DNA from: Nostoc punctiforme NIES-2108
Lineage (GTDB): Bacteria > Cyanobacteriota > Cyanobacteriia > Cyanobacteriales > Nostocaceae
Length of the DNA: 64,000 nucleotides
Direction of reading: 5' to 3'
Assembly (NCBI GenBank): GCA_003326195.1
Contig: LXQE01000153.1
Span: 79,104 to 143,103, forward strand
Shown: positions 17,546 through 25,268 of the stretch, in pieces
Layout: each line of letters begins with the position of its first letter
How positions within the stretch are numbered: the first letter of the stretch is position 1
Position numbers and translations under genes: made by a program
The notes under the pieces: generated by a model
Seen by the model: the letters and a program-made list of their open reading frames with translations, nothing else
Told to the model about the DNA's origin: nothing
Database searches by the model: none

Positions 17546-18991
17546 ATGAATAACACTAAATTATTTAACCAAATCAAAAGCAGATTTCTCGGCAAGTTTG
17601 CTGTTAAAACGTTGTTATTTACAATAACACTATTATTTACAATAGTTTTATTAAATCATAGCACTATCGGAGTAACTGTTGTACCTCAAGCCCTGCGTCC
17701 TGATATCAAGGTTCGCAATATTATTAATACGTTATCAGTCTCTCCTTCTGTACGGATTGTAAAAGATCCACGAAACAATACTCTCTATTACCTCAAACGA
17801 AATGGTGAGATTTATCGAGTCAATTTAGGCTCCTCTACTAAAACACTTGTGTACGACTCTAGTAATCATAATATAAGTGAAACTCAAGGTATAGCCATTG
17901 GCCCTAACGGCACAATTTATTTAGTTGGTAATGCAGACCTTGTGAATAACCAAACTAAAGCAATTATTGTTAAAGGTGTAATTAATTCGAGTACAGGACA
18001 GCGTATCTGGTCTATCTTAGCTAAGAGTGCAGCCTATCCTAAAAGTAAAACAGCTTATGACCATCGCTTTAACGGCGTAGTTGTTAGCCTGGATGGTAAT
18101 TTTATCTATGTGAATAGCGGTTCTCGTACCGATCATGGTGAAGTTCAATCTGTTGATGGCCTATATCCCAATACTCGCGAAGTCGGATTAACCGCCTGTA
18201 TACTCCGTCTTCCTAGCAATGGTAACAATCTATTTCTAGCAAACAATCGAGCAACTTTAAAGACAGCAGGCTATATTTTTGCAGAAGGAACACGCAATAC
18301 TTTTGATATGGCATTTGCACCCAATGGGGATTTATTTGGTACAGAAAATGGCCCCGATCGCGACATGTCAGAAGAATTAAATTGGCTACGTTTAGGTGGT
18401 AATTACGGCTTTCCTTGGCGTATTGGTGGGACAGACAATCCACAACAATTTACCAATTATAATCCTGCCACTGACCGATTGTTAAGCCCTCAATTTAACG
18501 CCATCCAAAGGGGGTACTATCGTAACGATCCAACCTTTCCTATTCGGCCCACCGGAAATTTGATTGAACCAATTCCTAATCTTGGGCCGGATGCAGATAA
18601 TTACCGCGACCCTGTAGATGGAAAAATCAAAGATGCTAGTGTTCTTGGACAAACTTTTAGCACTTTTACAACACACCGTTCTCCTTTAGGATTAGTTTTT
18701 GATACACAAGGAGTAATGATTCCAAAATTCAACAGAGATGGATTTATGCTGAGTTGGACAGCAGGCGATCCCACTGGCGAAACACTAACAGGCCCTTTTA
18801 AAGATGCCAGCCAAGACCTACTGCATTTAAAATTAACTAAAGTAGGAAATACCAACTATAAACTTAATGCTACGCGCCTCGTTACAGGTTTTAGTAATCC
18901 CATTGATGCTGAGATTATTGCCAATAAGATTTATGTTATCGAATATGGTGGAAATCAAGGAATTTGGGAAGTCTCTATGCCTACCAAGTAA
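17546..18991 (+). CDS. Sorbosone/glucose dehydrogenase-like beta-propeller protein
   Basis: 481 aa. An N-terminal hydrophobic segment (about residues 22-36, TLLFTITLLFTIVLL) acts as signal peptide or anchor. The rest is the GSDH-type six-bladed propeller: SPSVRIVKDPRNNTLYYLKR, GIAIGPNGTIYLVG, NTFDMAFAPNGDLFGTENG, then ELNWLRLGGNYGFPWRIGG, which is a recognisable core of PQQ-dependent sugar dehydrogenases. Cyanobacterial members are only distantly related to the characterised enzyme, so PQQ use is uncertain. It starts 102 bp after the RTX gene on the same strand; both would act outside the cytoplasm. Confidence 0.85.
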   Translation: MNNTKLFNQIKSRFLGKFAVKTLLFTITLLFTIVLLNHSTIGVTVVPQALRPDIKVRNIINTLSVSPSVRIVKDPRNNTLYYLKRNGEIYRVNLGSSTKTLVYDSSNHNISETQGIAIGPNGTIYLVGNADLVNNQTKAIIVKGVINSSTGQRIWSILAKSAAYPKSKTAYDHRFNGVVVSLDGNFIYVNSGSRTDHGEVQSVDGLYPNTREVGLTACILRLPSNGNNLFLANNRATLKTAGYIFAEGTRNTFDMAFAPNGDLFGTENGPDRDMSEELNWLRLGGNYGFPWRIGGTDNPQQFTNYNPATDRLLSPQFNAIQRGYYRNDPTFPIRPTGNLIEPIPNLGPDADNYRDPVDGKIKDASVLGQTFSTFTTHRSPLGLVFDTQGVMIPKFNRDGFMLSWTAGDPTGETLTGPFKDASQDLLHLKLTKVGNTNYKLNATRLVTGFSNPIDAEIIANKIYVIEYGGNQGIWEVSMPTK

Positions 18992-19172
18992 AACAAATTG
19001 GGTATTTATGCATTACTTAGTCGAAATTAGACACCCAGGCTATCCCGATTGAAACAAGCTCGTACTCCTGTTTAATCGCTTTCTTACACCCCTCGTCCTG
19101 GTATGAGAAAAGTTTTTTCACACCTTTATATAAATCTCTGCGTCTAATTGACTCGTCAGTTAATTTCACCAA

Positions 19173-19264
19173 TAGACATCTCCAGAAATTAAATATGCGT
19201 TATCCATAACCCTTGTAGAGATGTGGCTGCGCTATGTCTCTACATTCTATTTCGGAGATGTCTA
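19173..19264. repeat. MITE-like element with 11-bp terminal inverted repeats
   Basis: TAGACATCTCC at 19173-19183 and GGAGATGTCTA at 19254-19264 are perfect inverted ends of a 92-bp element with no coding content. Inside, GTAGAGAT and a CTCTAC-type arm form a second hairpin. It is small, non-coding and symmetrical, like other Nostocales MITEs. Confidence 0.7.
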
Positions 19265-19431
19265 ATCGCCATGATGGAAAATGTCTTGGGCTTGAGTACT
19301 GGCCCTCTTGAAGAATTGCATTACGCAAAAAAAGCGATAATGCTATAATGGTGCAGGAAATCCAGCAAGATTTCCCCAAATTTACAGCATTTGCATGTAG
19401 AATAGATACTCAAATGTCTGAATAAATAGTT

Positions 19432-19516
19432 GGAGAGGTGTCCGAGCGGTTCATGGTGACGCACTCGAAATGCGTTTTGGGGAAACCCAACGGGGGTTCG
19501 AATCCCCCCCTCTCCG
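19432..19516 (+). tRNA. tRNA-Ser (anticodon CGA)
   Basis: 85 nt class II tRNA. The acceptor GGAGAGG pairs with CCTCTCC, followed by discriminator G. The anticodon stem ACGCA/TGCGT encloses CTCGAAA with anticodon CGA. A long variable arm (TTGGGG..CCCAA) precedes the GGGGG-TTCGAAT-CCCCC T arm. It decodes UCG. Confidence 0.97.
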
Positions 19517-19726
19517 TTCAAAAGATTACTGAAAATTTACTACAATGTGGCTGAAATTTGCCTGACTTTAGCAAGGATATTGAGCAACTTGTGTGTTTGT
19601 TTGCAAGTGAGATAGGATTATCGCTCAATATTTACGTAGTCCGATATTTATCAAAAAACACTAAAAGATACACCGCCAACACAGATTTTTGGGATAAACT
19701 AATGCCAATCGTGTGAGGAGTGAACG

Positions 19727-19858
19727 ATGGTAGATCGCAGCTTGGGGCGAGTATTTTCATTTAGTTTTATCAGCATTAGTTTATATTTGGGTATTAGTAT
19801 AGGAGTCATTATCCGGCTTGGGCAATCACAGCTTTTGAATTCCACCTTGCGGTACTAG
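19727..19858 (+). CDS. 43-residue single-helix membrane peptide
   Basis: A short frame with an excellent ribosome site (GAGGAG, 6 bp before the ATG). It encodes MVDRSLGRVFSFSF, then a hydrophobic helix (ISISLYLGISIGVIIRL, residues 15-31) and a short polar tail. The stop at 19856-19858 overlaps the stop of the convergent kinase gene by 4 bp. No family recognised. The ribosome site and clean transmembrane profile favour a real gene, but the size leaves doubt. Confidence 0.55.
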   Translation: MVDRSLGRVFSFSFISISLYLGISIGVIIRLGQSQLLNSTLRY

Positions 19859-21480
19859 TTATTATCATCTTGTGGCTTTTCCTCAAACTTCTGAACATTC
19901 TGGGGTTGACTATTAGTCGGTGAATTTTGCTTTTCCAGTGTTGGTACTACCACAGCAGAAGGATCTGATTGTTTGGATTCTGTTGGTGGTGCTGGTGGTA
20001 TAAGTAGAGGTTTTGATGGACTTACGGGTTGAGGGGAGGCAGGATTTTGACTAGAAGCGGGTAAGTTATTTTGTGGGAATGGCAATGGTGCGGGGGAAGC
20101 TTTTCGAGATGAGCGGATTGCCCGTAGTTTCTCCACTAAGGAAGGCGTGGGGGAAACGCTAGGTGAAGGTGTGGATTGTTCGGAATCACCGCTTTGTGAT
20201 TCTCTTGTAGGGCTGCTGGTAGATTCTTCTTGAGAAGAACGACGATTGCGGCGACGCTGCTTAGAATTAGAGCCAGGTGCTGTTTCGGTTTTTGAGGTGG
20301 TGTTAGTCTCTTCACCTCTGGGTGAAGATGTACTATCAAAATTAGGTGCTTTCGCGCCTGATTCTTGAATTGGCTTTTCAACCAGTGGCTTGGCAGTCGG
20401 CTGCTGCTGAGATTTGGGTAATATGCTTGTGATCCCAAAACCTGCTGTAGCAGCAACTAAGGCTACACCTATACCAATAAGTACCTGAGATGATCCCAGC
20501 TTTTTAGCCAGTACACTTTCCTTAGCGATGTCTGGGTTGGGTTGCGCCAGCACAGATGGTCTATAAATAGAATTTTGGGCAGTTTTCCCAATTACAGTTG
20601 CTGCTTGCTGCGCAGATAAATTGACAGTTGGCACTGCGTAAGTGGGTAAAACTTGCGGTGTTCCATTCACCCCATTTCCAGGTAGCAATTGTAGCCAGTC
20701 AGCAACTGTCGTTGGCCGAAAACGAGACTCTACCGCCATACCGCGCATTACTGCTTGGTTGACAGCAGCACTCAAGTGTGGTTGCAGTTCGCGGGGGGAA
20801 GGCATTTGTTCGCGATCGCGCAATAATGCTGGCATGGGAACTTGGGCTGTCAACAGTGCATACAAAGTCGCTGCTAAACCATAAACATCAGTGGCGGGTG
20901 TACGCGCCGCTTGCGTCATATACTGCTCAATGGGAGAATAACCCTCAGAAACCAAACCTGTGTGAGTCTGTCTGACACCGCCATTAAATTCCCTGGCAAT
21001 GCCAAAATCAATTAGTATTACTTCCTGTGTTCCTTGACGAAGAATAATATTATCTGGTTTGACATCGCGGTGTAACAAGCCGTTGTTGTGTACTACCTGC
21101 AATGCTGCCCCAATTTGGCGGATGTAATGAATTGCTGTGGCTTCTGGCAGAGTTATCCCTGGCAATACAAATGCGTCTCCCAAGGTTTCGCCAGGAATGT
21201 ATTCCATCACCATGTAAGGCAGTCCAGCTTCCACAAAAAAGTCACTAACTCGGACTATATTCGGGTGAATACACGTAGCTAATCGTCTGGCTTCATCTTG
21301 GAATTGGCGCTCGAATTTGGCAAAATCAGGATGTTGTCGCAGCCGTTCGTTGATGGTTTTCATCACCACCTCCTGACCCAAGTAGTGATGCGTAGCTTTA
21401 AAGGTAATGCCAAAGCCACCCCGCCCTATTTCTTGAATTAGGGTATATTTCCCATCCTGTAAAATTGTGCCTGCTAACAT
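19855..21480 (-). CDS. Serine/threonine protein kinase, membrane-anchored
   Basis: 541 aa. The N-terminal kinase domain (about 10-270) has all key elements: GRGGFG glycine loop, VVMKTI with the ATP-binding Lys, HRDVKPDN catalytic loop near 139, DFGIAR metal loop, and EGYSPIEQY in the activation region. One transmembrane helix (SQVLIGIGVALVAATAGFGI, about 330-350) separates it from a Pro/Ser/Thr/Gln-rich tail of about 190 residues, probably periplasmic. This is the Pkn2-like layout common in Nostocales, but the tail carries no sensor domain. A soluble regulatory target is not indicated by neighbours. Confidence 0.92.
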   Translation of the reverse strand: MLAGTILQDGKYTLIQEIGRGGFGITFKATHHYLGQEVVMKTINERLRQHPDFAKFERQFQDEARRLATCIHPNIVRVSDFFVEAGLPYMVMEYIPGETLGDAFVLPGITLPEATAIHYIRQIGAALQVVHNNGLLHRDVKPDNIILRQGTQEVILIDFGIAREFNGGVRQTHTGLVSEGYSPIEQYMTQAARTPATDVYGLAATLYALLTAQVPMPALLRDREQMPSPRELQPHLSAAVNQAVMRGMAVESRFRPTTVADWLQLLPGNGVNGTPQVLPTYAVPTVNLSAQQAATVIGKTAQNSIYRPSVLAQPNPDIAKESVLAKKLGSSQVLIGIGVALVAATAGFGITSILPKSQQQPTAKPLVEKPIQESGAKAPNFDSTSSPRGEETNTTSKTETAPGSNSKQRRRNRRSSQEESTSSPTRESQSGDSEQSTPSPSVSPTPSLVEKLRAIRSSRKASPAPLPFPQNNLPASSQNPASPQPVSPSKPLLIPPAPPTESKQSDPSAVVVPTLEKQNSPTNSQPQNVQKFEEKPQDDNN

Positions 21481-21916
21481 AAAGAGTCCTGAGTCCTGAG
21501 TCCTGAGTGAGCAGATAAGTAGCGAGTCCTGAGTCTTGAGGGATTTCTCAAAAATTTTCCCATATTTTTATTGGGCAGGGTTCTTGCCTGTCTATTTTAC
21601 GGGATGATTTAGTTGTTGGAATTCCTGAAGTGAGAAAGACCTCCCCATGAGCACAACAGTTTTATCTTTCTCAGATGATAACGCGGGAGTGCGGCAAGCC
21701 TAAACTGGAAAACGGGGTAAGGCTATTTTTTCAGTTTTATAGAAAATTAGGCTAAAGTTTAGTGTCAAAACAGAATTCAGGAGTCAGAATTCAGAATGAA
21801 TGATGTACAACTGGCGAATTTTGTGAAATTTCTGTTGAAACTTACTGGAATCTTGCTTAGTTTTGGATTTTAGAAGTCTCTGAAATCTAAAATCCAAAAT
21901 CTAAAATCCAAAATTC
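21481..21916. other. gap between kinase and rpiA, with two repeat arrays
   Basis: An STRR array (gagtcct units, 21484-21508) sits next to the kinase start. A second one (aaatc(t/c)aaaatcca units, 21881-21916) touches the end of rpiA. Between them lies a possible small RNA (listed separately). Confidence 0.6.
21632..21731 (+). ncRNA. candidate small RNA ending in a terminator
   Basis: Two hairpins in a gene-free gap: GAGAAAGA (21632-21639) with TCTTTCTC (21665-21672), and AGCCT (21697-21701) with AGGCT (21720-21724) followed directly by ATTTTTTC. The second looks like a short Rho-independent terminator, and no plus-strand gene lies upstream for it to serve. The 5' end and any promoter are unknown. 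Weak evidence only. Confidence 0.3.
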
Positions 21917-22624
21917 TTACAGTTGCCGCACTAATGGCTGACCATCTTTGACTTCACCAATTAAAACTAAATCGACACAGTTAACGAAGATACCATTTTC
22001 CAGAACGCCGGGAATGTTATTCAACGTCTTTTCTAGTCCGGCTGGATCTTCAATAGAGTCAAATCTGACATCTAAGACAAAGTTGCCTTGGTCAGTGATT
22101 ACTGGCCCAGCTTTTTTTACACCCATACGGAGTTCTGGTTTGCCACCAAGTTTTTTGATGGCATTGGTGACAGGGGTAATCGCCATTGGAATCACTTCCA
22201 CGGGTACAGCGAAACTAGAACCTAAGCGTTCTACTAACTTGCCACTGTCTACTACGACGATGAACTGTTCTGCTAGGTAGTCTACGACTTTTTCGCGGGT
22301 ATGTGCTGCACCACCGCCTTTAATCAAATTCTTCTGCGGATCGACTTCATCTGCGCCATCAATGGCAATATCGATGTGGTCAATTGCATCCAAGGTGGCG
22401 AGAGGGACACCATACTGCTTCGCCAGCACTTCTGACTGAAACGAGGTAGGTATACCAATGATATCTTTGAGTTCGCCCGACTTGAGGCGATCGCCTAAAA
22501 ACTGAATCGTATATGCTGTAGTTGACCCCGTACCCAACCCCACAATGGAACCCGATTTGACTAGGGCGGCGGCGGCTTTGCCAACTTCTTGCTTCATTAA
22601 CTTTACGGGATCTGTTGTTGTCAT
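21917..22624 (-). CDS. rpiA: Ribose-5-phosphate isomerase A
   Basis: 235 aa from the ATG at 22622-22624, with CAGGAG about 9 bp upstream; a TTG two codons earlier is also open. RpiA landmarks in order: SIVGLGTGSTTAYTI (substrate loop), IDGADEVD (catalytic Asp region), IKGGGAAHTREK (catalytic Glu/Lys), and near the end NIPGVLENGIF. The enzyme interconverts ribose 5-phosphate and ribulose 5-phosphate in the Calvin and pentose phosphate cycles, in the cytosol. It is a stand-alone gene of normal length (bacterial RpiA about 220-235 aa). Confidence 0.97.
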   Translation of the reverse strand: MTTTDPVKLMKQEVGKAAAALVKSGSIVGLGTGSTTAYTIQFLGDRLKSGELKDIIGIPTSFQSEVLAKQYGVPLATLDAIDHIDIAIDGADEVDPQKNLIKGGGAAHTREKVVDYLAEQFIVVVDSGKLVERLGSSFAVPVEVIPMAITPVTNAIKKLGGKPELRMGVKKAGPVITDQGNFVLDVRFDSIEDPAGLEKTLNNIPGVLENGIFVNCVDLVLIGEVKDGQPLVRQL

Positions 22625-22868
22625 TCCCAAAACTCCTGAAAAACTGACTATAGTCCATAGTAGTGGGCGGATAACGTCAAAACATCAAAGGTAAAAAACA
22701 AGTTTTTATTGATTTCTACTCCCTTGATGATGAAAACCAGCTAACGCATTACGTAGCTATGCAACATCGCCTAGCCCAAATTCGTCATTAATTAAATGAG
22801 ATTAAATTTTGCGTTAACCTCAGTAACGTAGTTTTTTAAATTCACGTTAGCAGCTAAAAGTGGTTATT

Positions 22869-23546
22869 ATGATGCGTCAGCTTTCAATTACTCTCTCTTT
22901 AATGGCAGTACTACAAAGCTTGCCAGCAATTGCTCAAGTATCAGAATCTACTTCTGGAATCCCAGCTGATTCCATTCAACAAGTAACTGCTGTCAAATGG
23001 ATGACAAACTTTCCCGATGGCAAATTTTATCCAGAAAGGTTACTGAGTCGGGCAGAATTAGCCTCGATTATGGTAAAAGCATTTCGCCTAGATAAAAGAG
23101 AAGCTGTTACCAAAGAAAATTTAACTATTCCAGATGTTCCTCGTTCTTATTGGGCATTTAATGATATACAGACAGTCTTAAAAACTGACATCATGAAAGG
23201 CTATCGGGGCAATGAATTCTTCCCTAACCAAAAGGTGACAAGGGCAGAAGCTTTGGCTATTTTTGCCCAGGCTTATGGTGTATTTCAGTTTCCTGATGCC
23301 GCTGTGAATGAGATTCTAGCTTCACATCCAGATGAAAAGTCTATCCCAACTTGGGCTAGAAAAGCGATCGCTACAGTAGCTACTGAGGGATTTCTGAATA
23401 CAGATGCTCAAGGCAATATTTCCCCATTAAAACCCGTAACCCGTGGGGATATGGCTTATGTATTGAGTAAATATTTGCAACGACAACAGCAACAACCCGA
23501 AACACCAGAAGTTCCGATGATTCCAAATAACCCACAATCACCTTAG
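22869..23546 (+). CDS. Exported SLH-domain protein
   Basis: 225 aa from the ATG at 22869; a GTG at 22860 and an ATG at 22872 are alternatives. A signal peptide (MMRQLSITLSLMAVLQSLPA, ending at IAQ) is followed by two to three S-layer-homology segments: AVKWMTNFPDGKFYPERLLS with RAELASIMVKAF, then SYWAFNDIQTVLK..MKGYRGNEFFPNQKVTRAEAL, then a third weaker SIPTWARKAIATV..PLKPVTRGDMAYVL. It ends in a Pro/Gln tail. SLH domains tie proteins to the peptidoglycan-linked wall. Without an outer-membrane barrel it is a small wall-associated protein, not a porin. Confidence 0.88.
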   Translation: MMRQLSITLSLMAVLQSLPAIAQVSESTSGIPADSIQQVTAVKWMTNFPDGKFYPERLLSRAELASIMVKAFRLDKREAVTKENLTIPDVPRSYWAFNDIQTVLKTDIMKGYRGNEFFPNQKVTRAEALAIFAQAYGVFQFPDAAVNEILASHPDEKSIPTWARKAIATVATEGFLNTDAQGNISPLKPVTRGDMAYVLSKYLQRQQQQPETPEVPMIPNNPQSP

Positions 23547-23576
23547 CTAGACTTTTTCTAACCAACGTACTGAAAA

Positions 23577-24851
23577 TCAGTTTTGACCCGGATTTTTATA
23601 CTTGTCTCGAAGTTGGCGAAGAAGATATAAGGAATTAGACTGTGTTGGTTGTTGCAACACATTATTCCCATAATTAGATTGTGGTGGTTGTGTCGGTTGT
23701 TGCAAGCCATAATTCCCATAATTAGATTGCGGTGGTTGCGTCGGTTGCTGCAAGCCATAATTCCCATAGGTAGATTGTGGTGATTGCATCGGCTGCTGCA
23801 AGCCATAATTCCCATACCCTACAGGGTTTGTGGGTGTGACAACACTTTGACTCGGACTTTGGCTAGAGTAAGGTACAGTACTACTTGGTGCTACATTAGG
23901 CACTACTTGACCGTTATTTAAATTAGTGTAGGGATTGTAGGGATTTTGCGGTAAGTTTGTACCCGTAGTTAACCCATTATTAGGCACTACTTGACCGTTA
24001 TTTAAATTACTGTAGGGATTTTGTGGTAAGTTCGTACCCGTTGATGTGTTACCTGTCCCAGTAGTTAACCGAGTGTTTGGTAGAGAATTCTGACTGGTTA
24101 AGCTATTGATGGGTGGCATTAAGGTTGTTCCTGGAGCGGAGACTTGCCCTACAGCATTTGTCTGAGTTGCAGTGTTACTACTGAAGCTAGACAATTTCTG
24201 GTTTGTCGATTGATTAAGCGCTGCTTGCAGAGGGTTGATAGAGAGAGAATTTTGATTCTTATTGGTTTGATTAGTGAATCCAACACCCAAGCTAGAAGAT
24301 GTTTGGTCTCCCCCTGTTGGTTCAGATGCCGTATTTAAGGTTTTAAGACCTAGAAACGGGTTATTACTATCAACTGTTCCAGTACGCAATAAATTGTCTG
24401 TTTGTTGGACAAAGGGATTTTTCGCGGCTGGGGAGGTGTCGCCGTTAACAACTAAACCAGGATTTAATTTGGTATTATTAGCAGACTTTTGTTTGTTAAT
24501 TACATCATCTAATGAGTCTTTGCTCTTTTTTGCCTCAGTCTGTTGTTCAGGCGCATTTGCCGTTGATGAGAGAGTTCCTTGCTCAAAGTCATTAAATAAA
24601 ACTGGTAGGTTATCAATATCTGCTGCAATAGCTTTGTTTTCTTCTGACAGGGAAGAATCAGCAGACTTTTGTAAAACGACTGGTTTTTTTTGCTTATAAA
24701 CGAAAATATCTGGGTTTGACCAGTATTCCCAGGTTGCTAGCCCAACTACAGATAAAAAAATCGCCGTTCCCCAAAAACCAGGCCGCCCTAGATTCCATAA
24801 CCTGGCTTTGAGATAGCGTAAGTAAGCGGGAGGATAATGACGATGTGGCAT
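23577..24851 (-). CDS. Membrane-anchored Gln/Asn/Pro-rich repeat protein
   Basis: 424 aa. A short basic N-terminus is followed by one membrane helix (GFWGTAIFLSVVGLATWEYW, about residues 24-44). Everything after is low-complexity: Ser/Asn/Thr/Gln-rich sequence, two LPQNPYxNLNNGQVVPN modules, and four tandem 16-residue units of the form YGNYGLQQPTQPPQSN (48 bp each, 23628-23817). It ends in a charged LRQLRDKYKNPGQ. No domain is recognised. The tail should be periplasmic and unstructured. It stands convergent to the SLH gene (31 bp apart), which is also an envelope protein. Confidence 0.75.
   Translation of the reverse strand: MPHRHYPPAYLRYLKARLWNLGRPGFWGTAIFLSVVGLATWEYWSNPDIFVYKQKKPVVLQKSADSSLSEENKAIAADIDNLPVLFNDFEQGTLSSTANAPEQQTEAKKSKDSLDDVINKQKSANNTKLNPGLVVNGDTSPAAKNPFVQQTDNLLRTGTVDSNNPFLGLKTLNTASEPTGGDQTSSSLGVGFTNQTNKNQNSLSINPLQAALNQSTNQKLSSFSSNTATQTNAVGQVSAPGTTLMPPINSLTSQNSLPNTRLTTGTGNTSTGTNLPQNPYSNLNNGQVVPNNGLTTGTNLPQNPYNPYTNLNNGQVVPNVAPSSTVPYSSQSPSQSVVTPTNPVGYGNYGLQQPMQSPQSTYGNYGLQQPTQPPQSNYGNYGLQQPTQPPQSNYGNNVLQQPTQSNSLYLLRQLRDKYKNPGQN
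23628..23817. repeat. 48-bp coding tandem repeat
   Basis: Three full and one partial copies of a 48-bp unit at the 3' end of the Q/N-rich gene; the units differ at only a few bases. The period is a multiple of three, so copy-number change would keep the frame. Confidence 0.8.
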
Positions 24852-25268
24852 GGGATTTGCTAAGTGAGATTTACTATAAATTGGTAAAATTCGACGGAAG
24901 AGGCATTGCTGTTTGATGTTTTTATTTGCCTGGGAAGGAAATATCTTAACTAAAGTTCGATTGTGATTTCATCGTAACTTCTCAAGAAATTATTAGTTAT
25001 AAGTAAGTCAAAAATTTACTGATCACTATTTTAAACTAAACGGTTTAGTATTAAAAATAATTTTGAGTATCTTAGCTGCGATCGCCCCAGTTTCCATTTT
25101 CGCTATGAATAACCGACAGATTAGTAGAGGTGGCATCTCTGCGGTGCAATAGTTGACCGCCATTGACTAAAGCGATCGCTAAGTCTATTTTCTAGACCTG
25201 ATAAAACCAGATTTATGAATTATAACTGTACAGACGGGCTATGAAGCTCTTAATTCCTTCTTTTAATT
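24852..25268. other. 417-bp divergent intergenic region
   Basis: Lies between the divergent Q/N-rich gene and the DUF3131 gene and must hold both promoters. Three HIP1-type sites are the only features noticed; no repeat element or RNA structure was found. Confidence 0.5.

Noticed and set aside
19040..19060. GATTGAAACAAG resembling the end of a cyanobacterial CRISPR repeat
   Set aside because: It occurs once, with no second copy at spacer distance and no cas genes in the window.
19321..19521. Minus-strand frame starting MNGEGGIRTPVGFPQ across the tRNA-Ser
   Set aside because: It is the antisense of the tRNA-Ser gene; this spurious peptide is a known annotation artefact.
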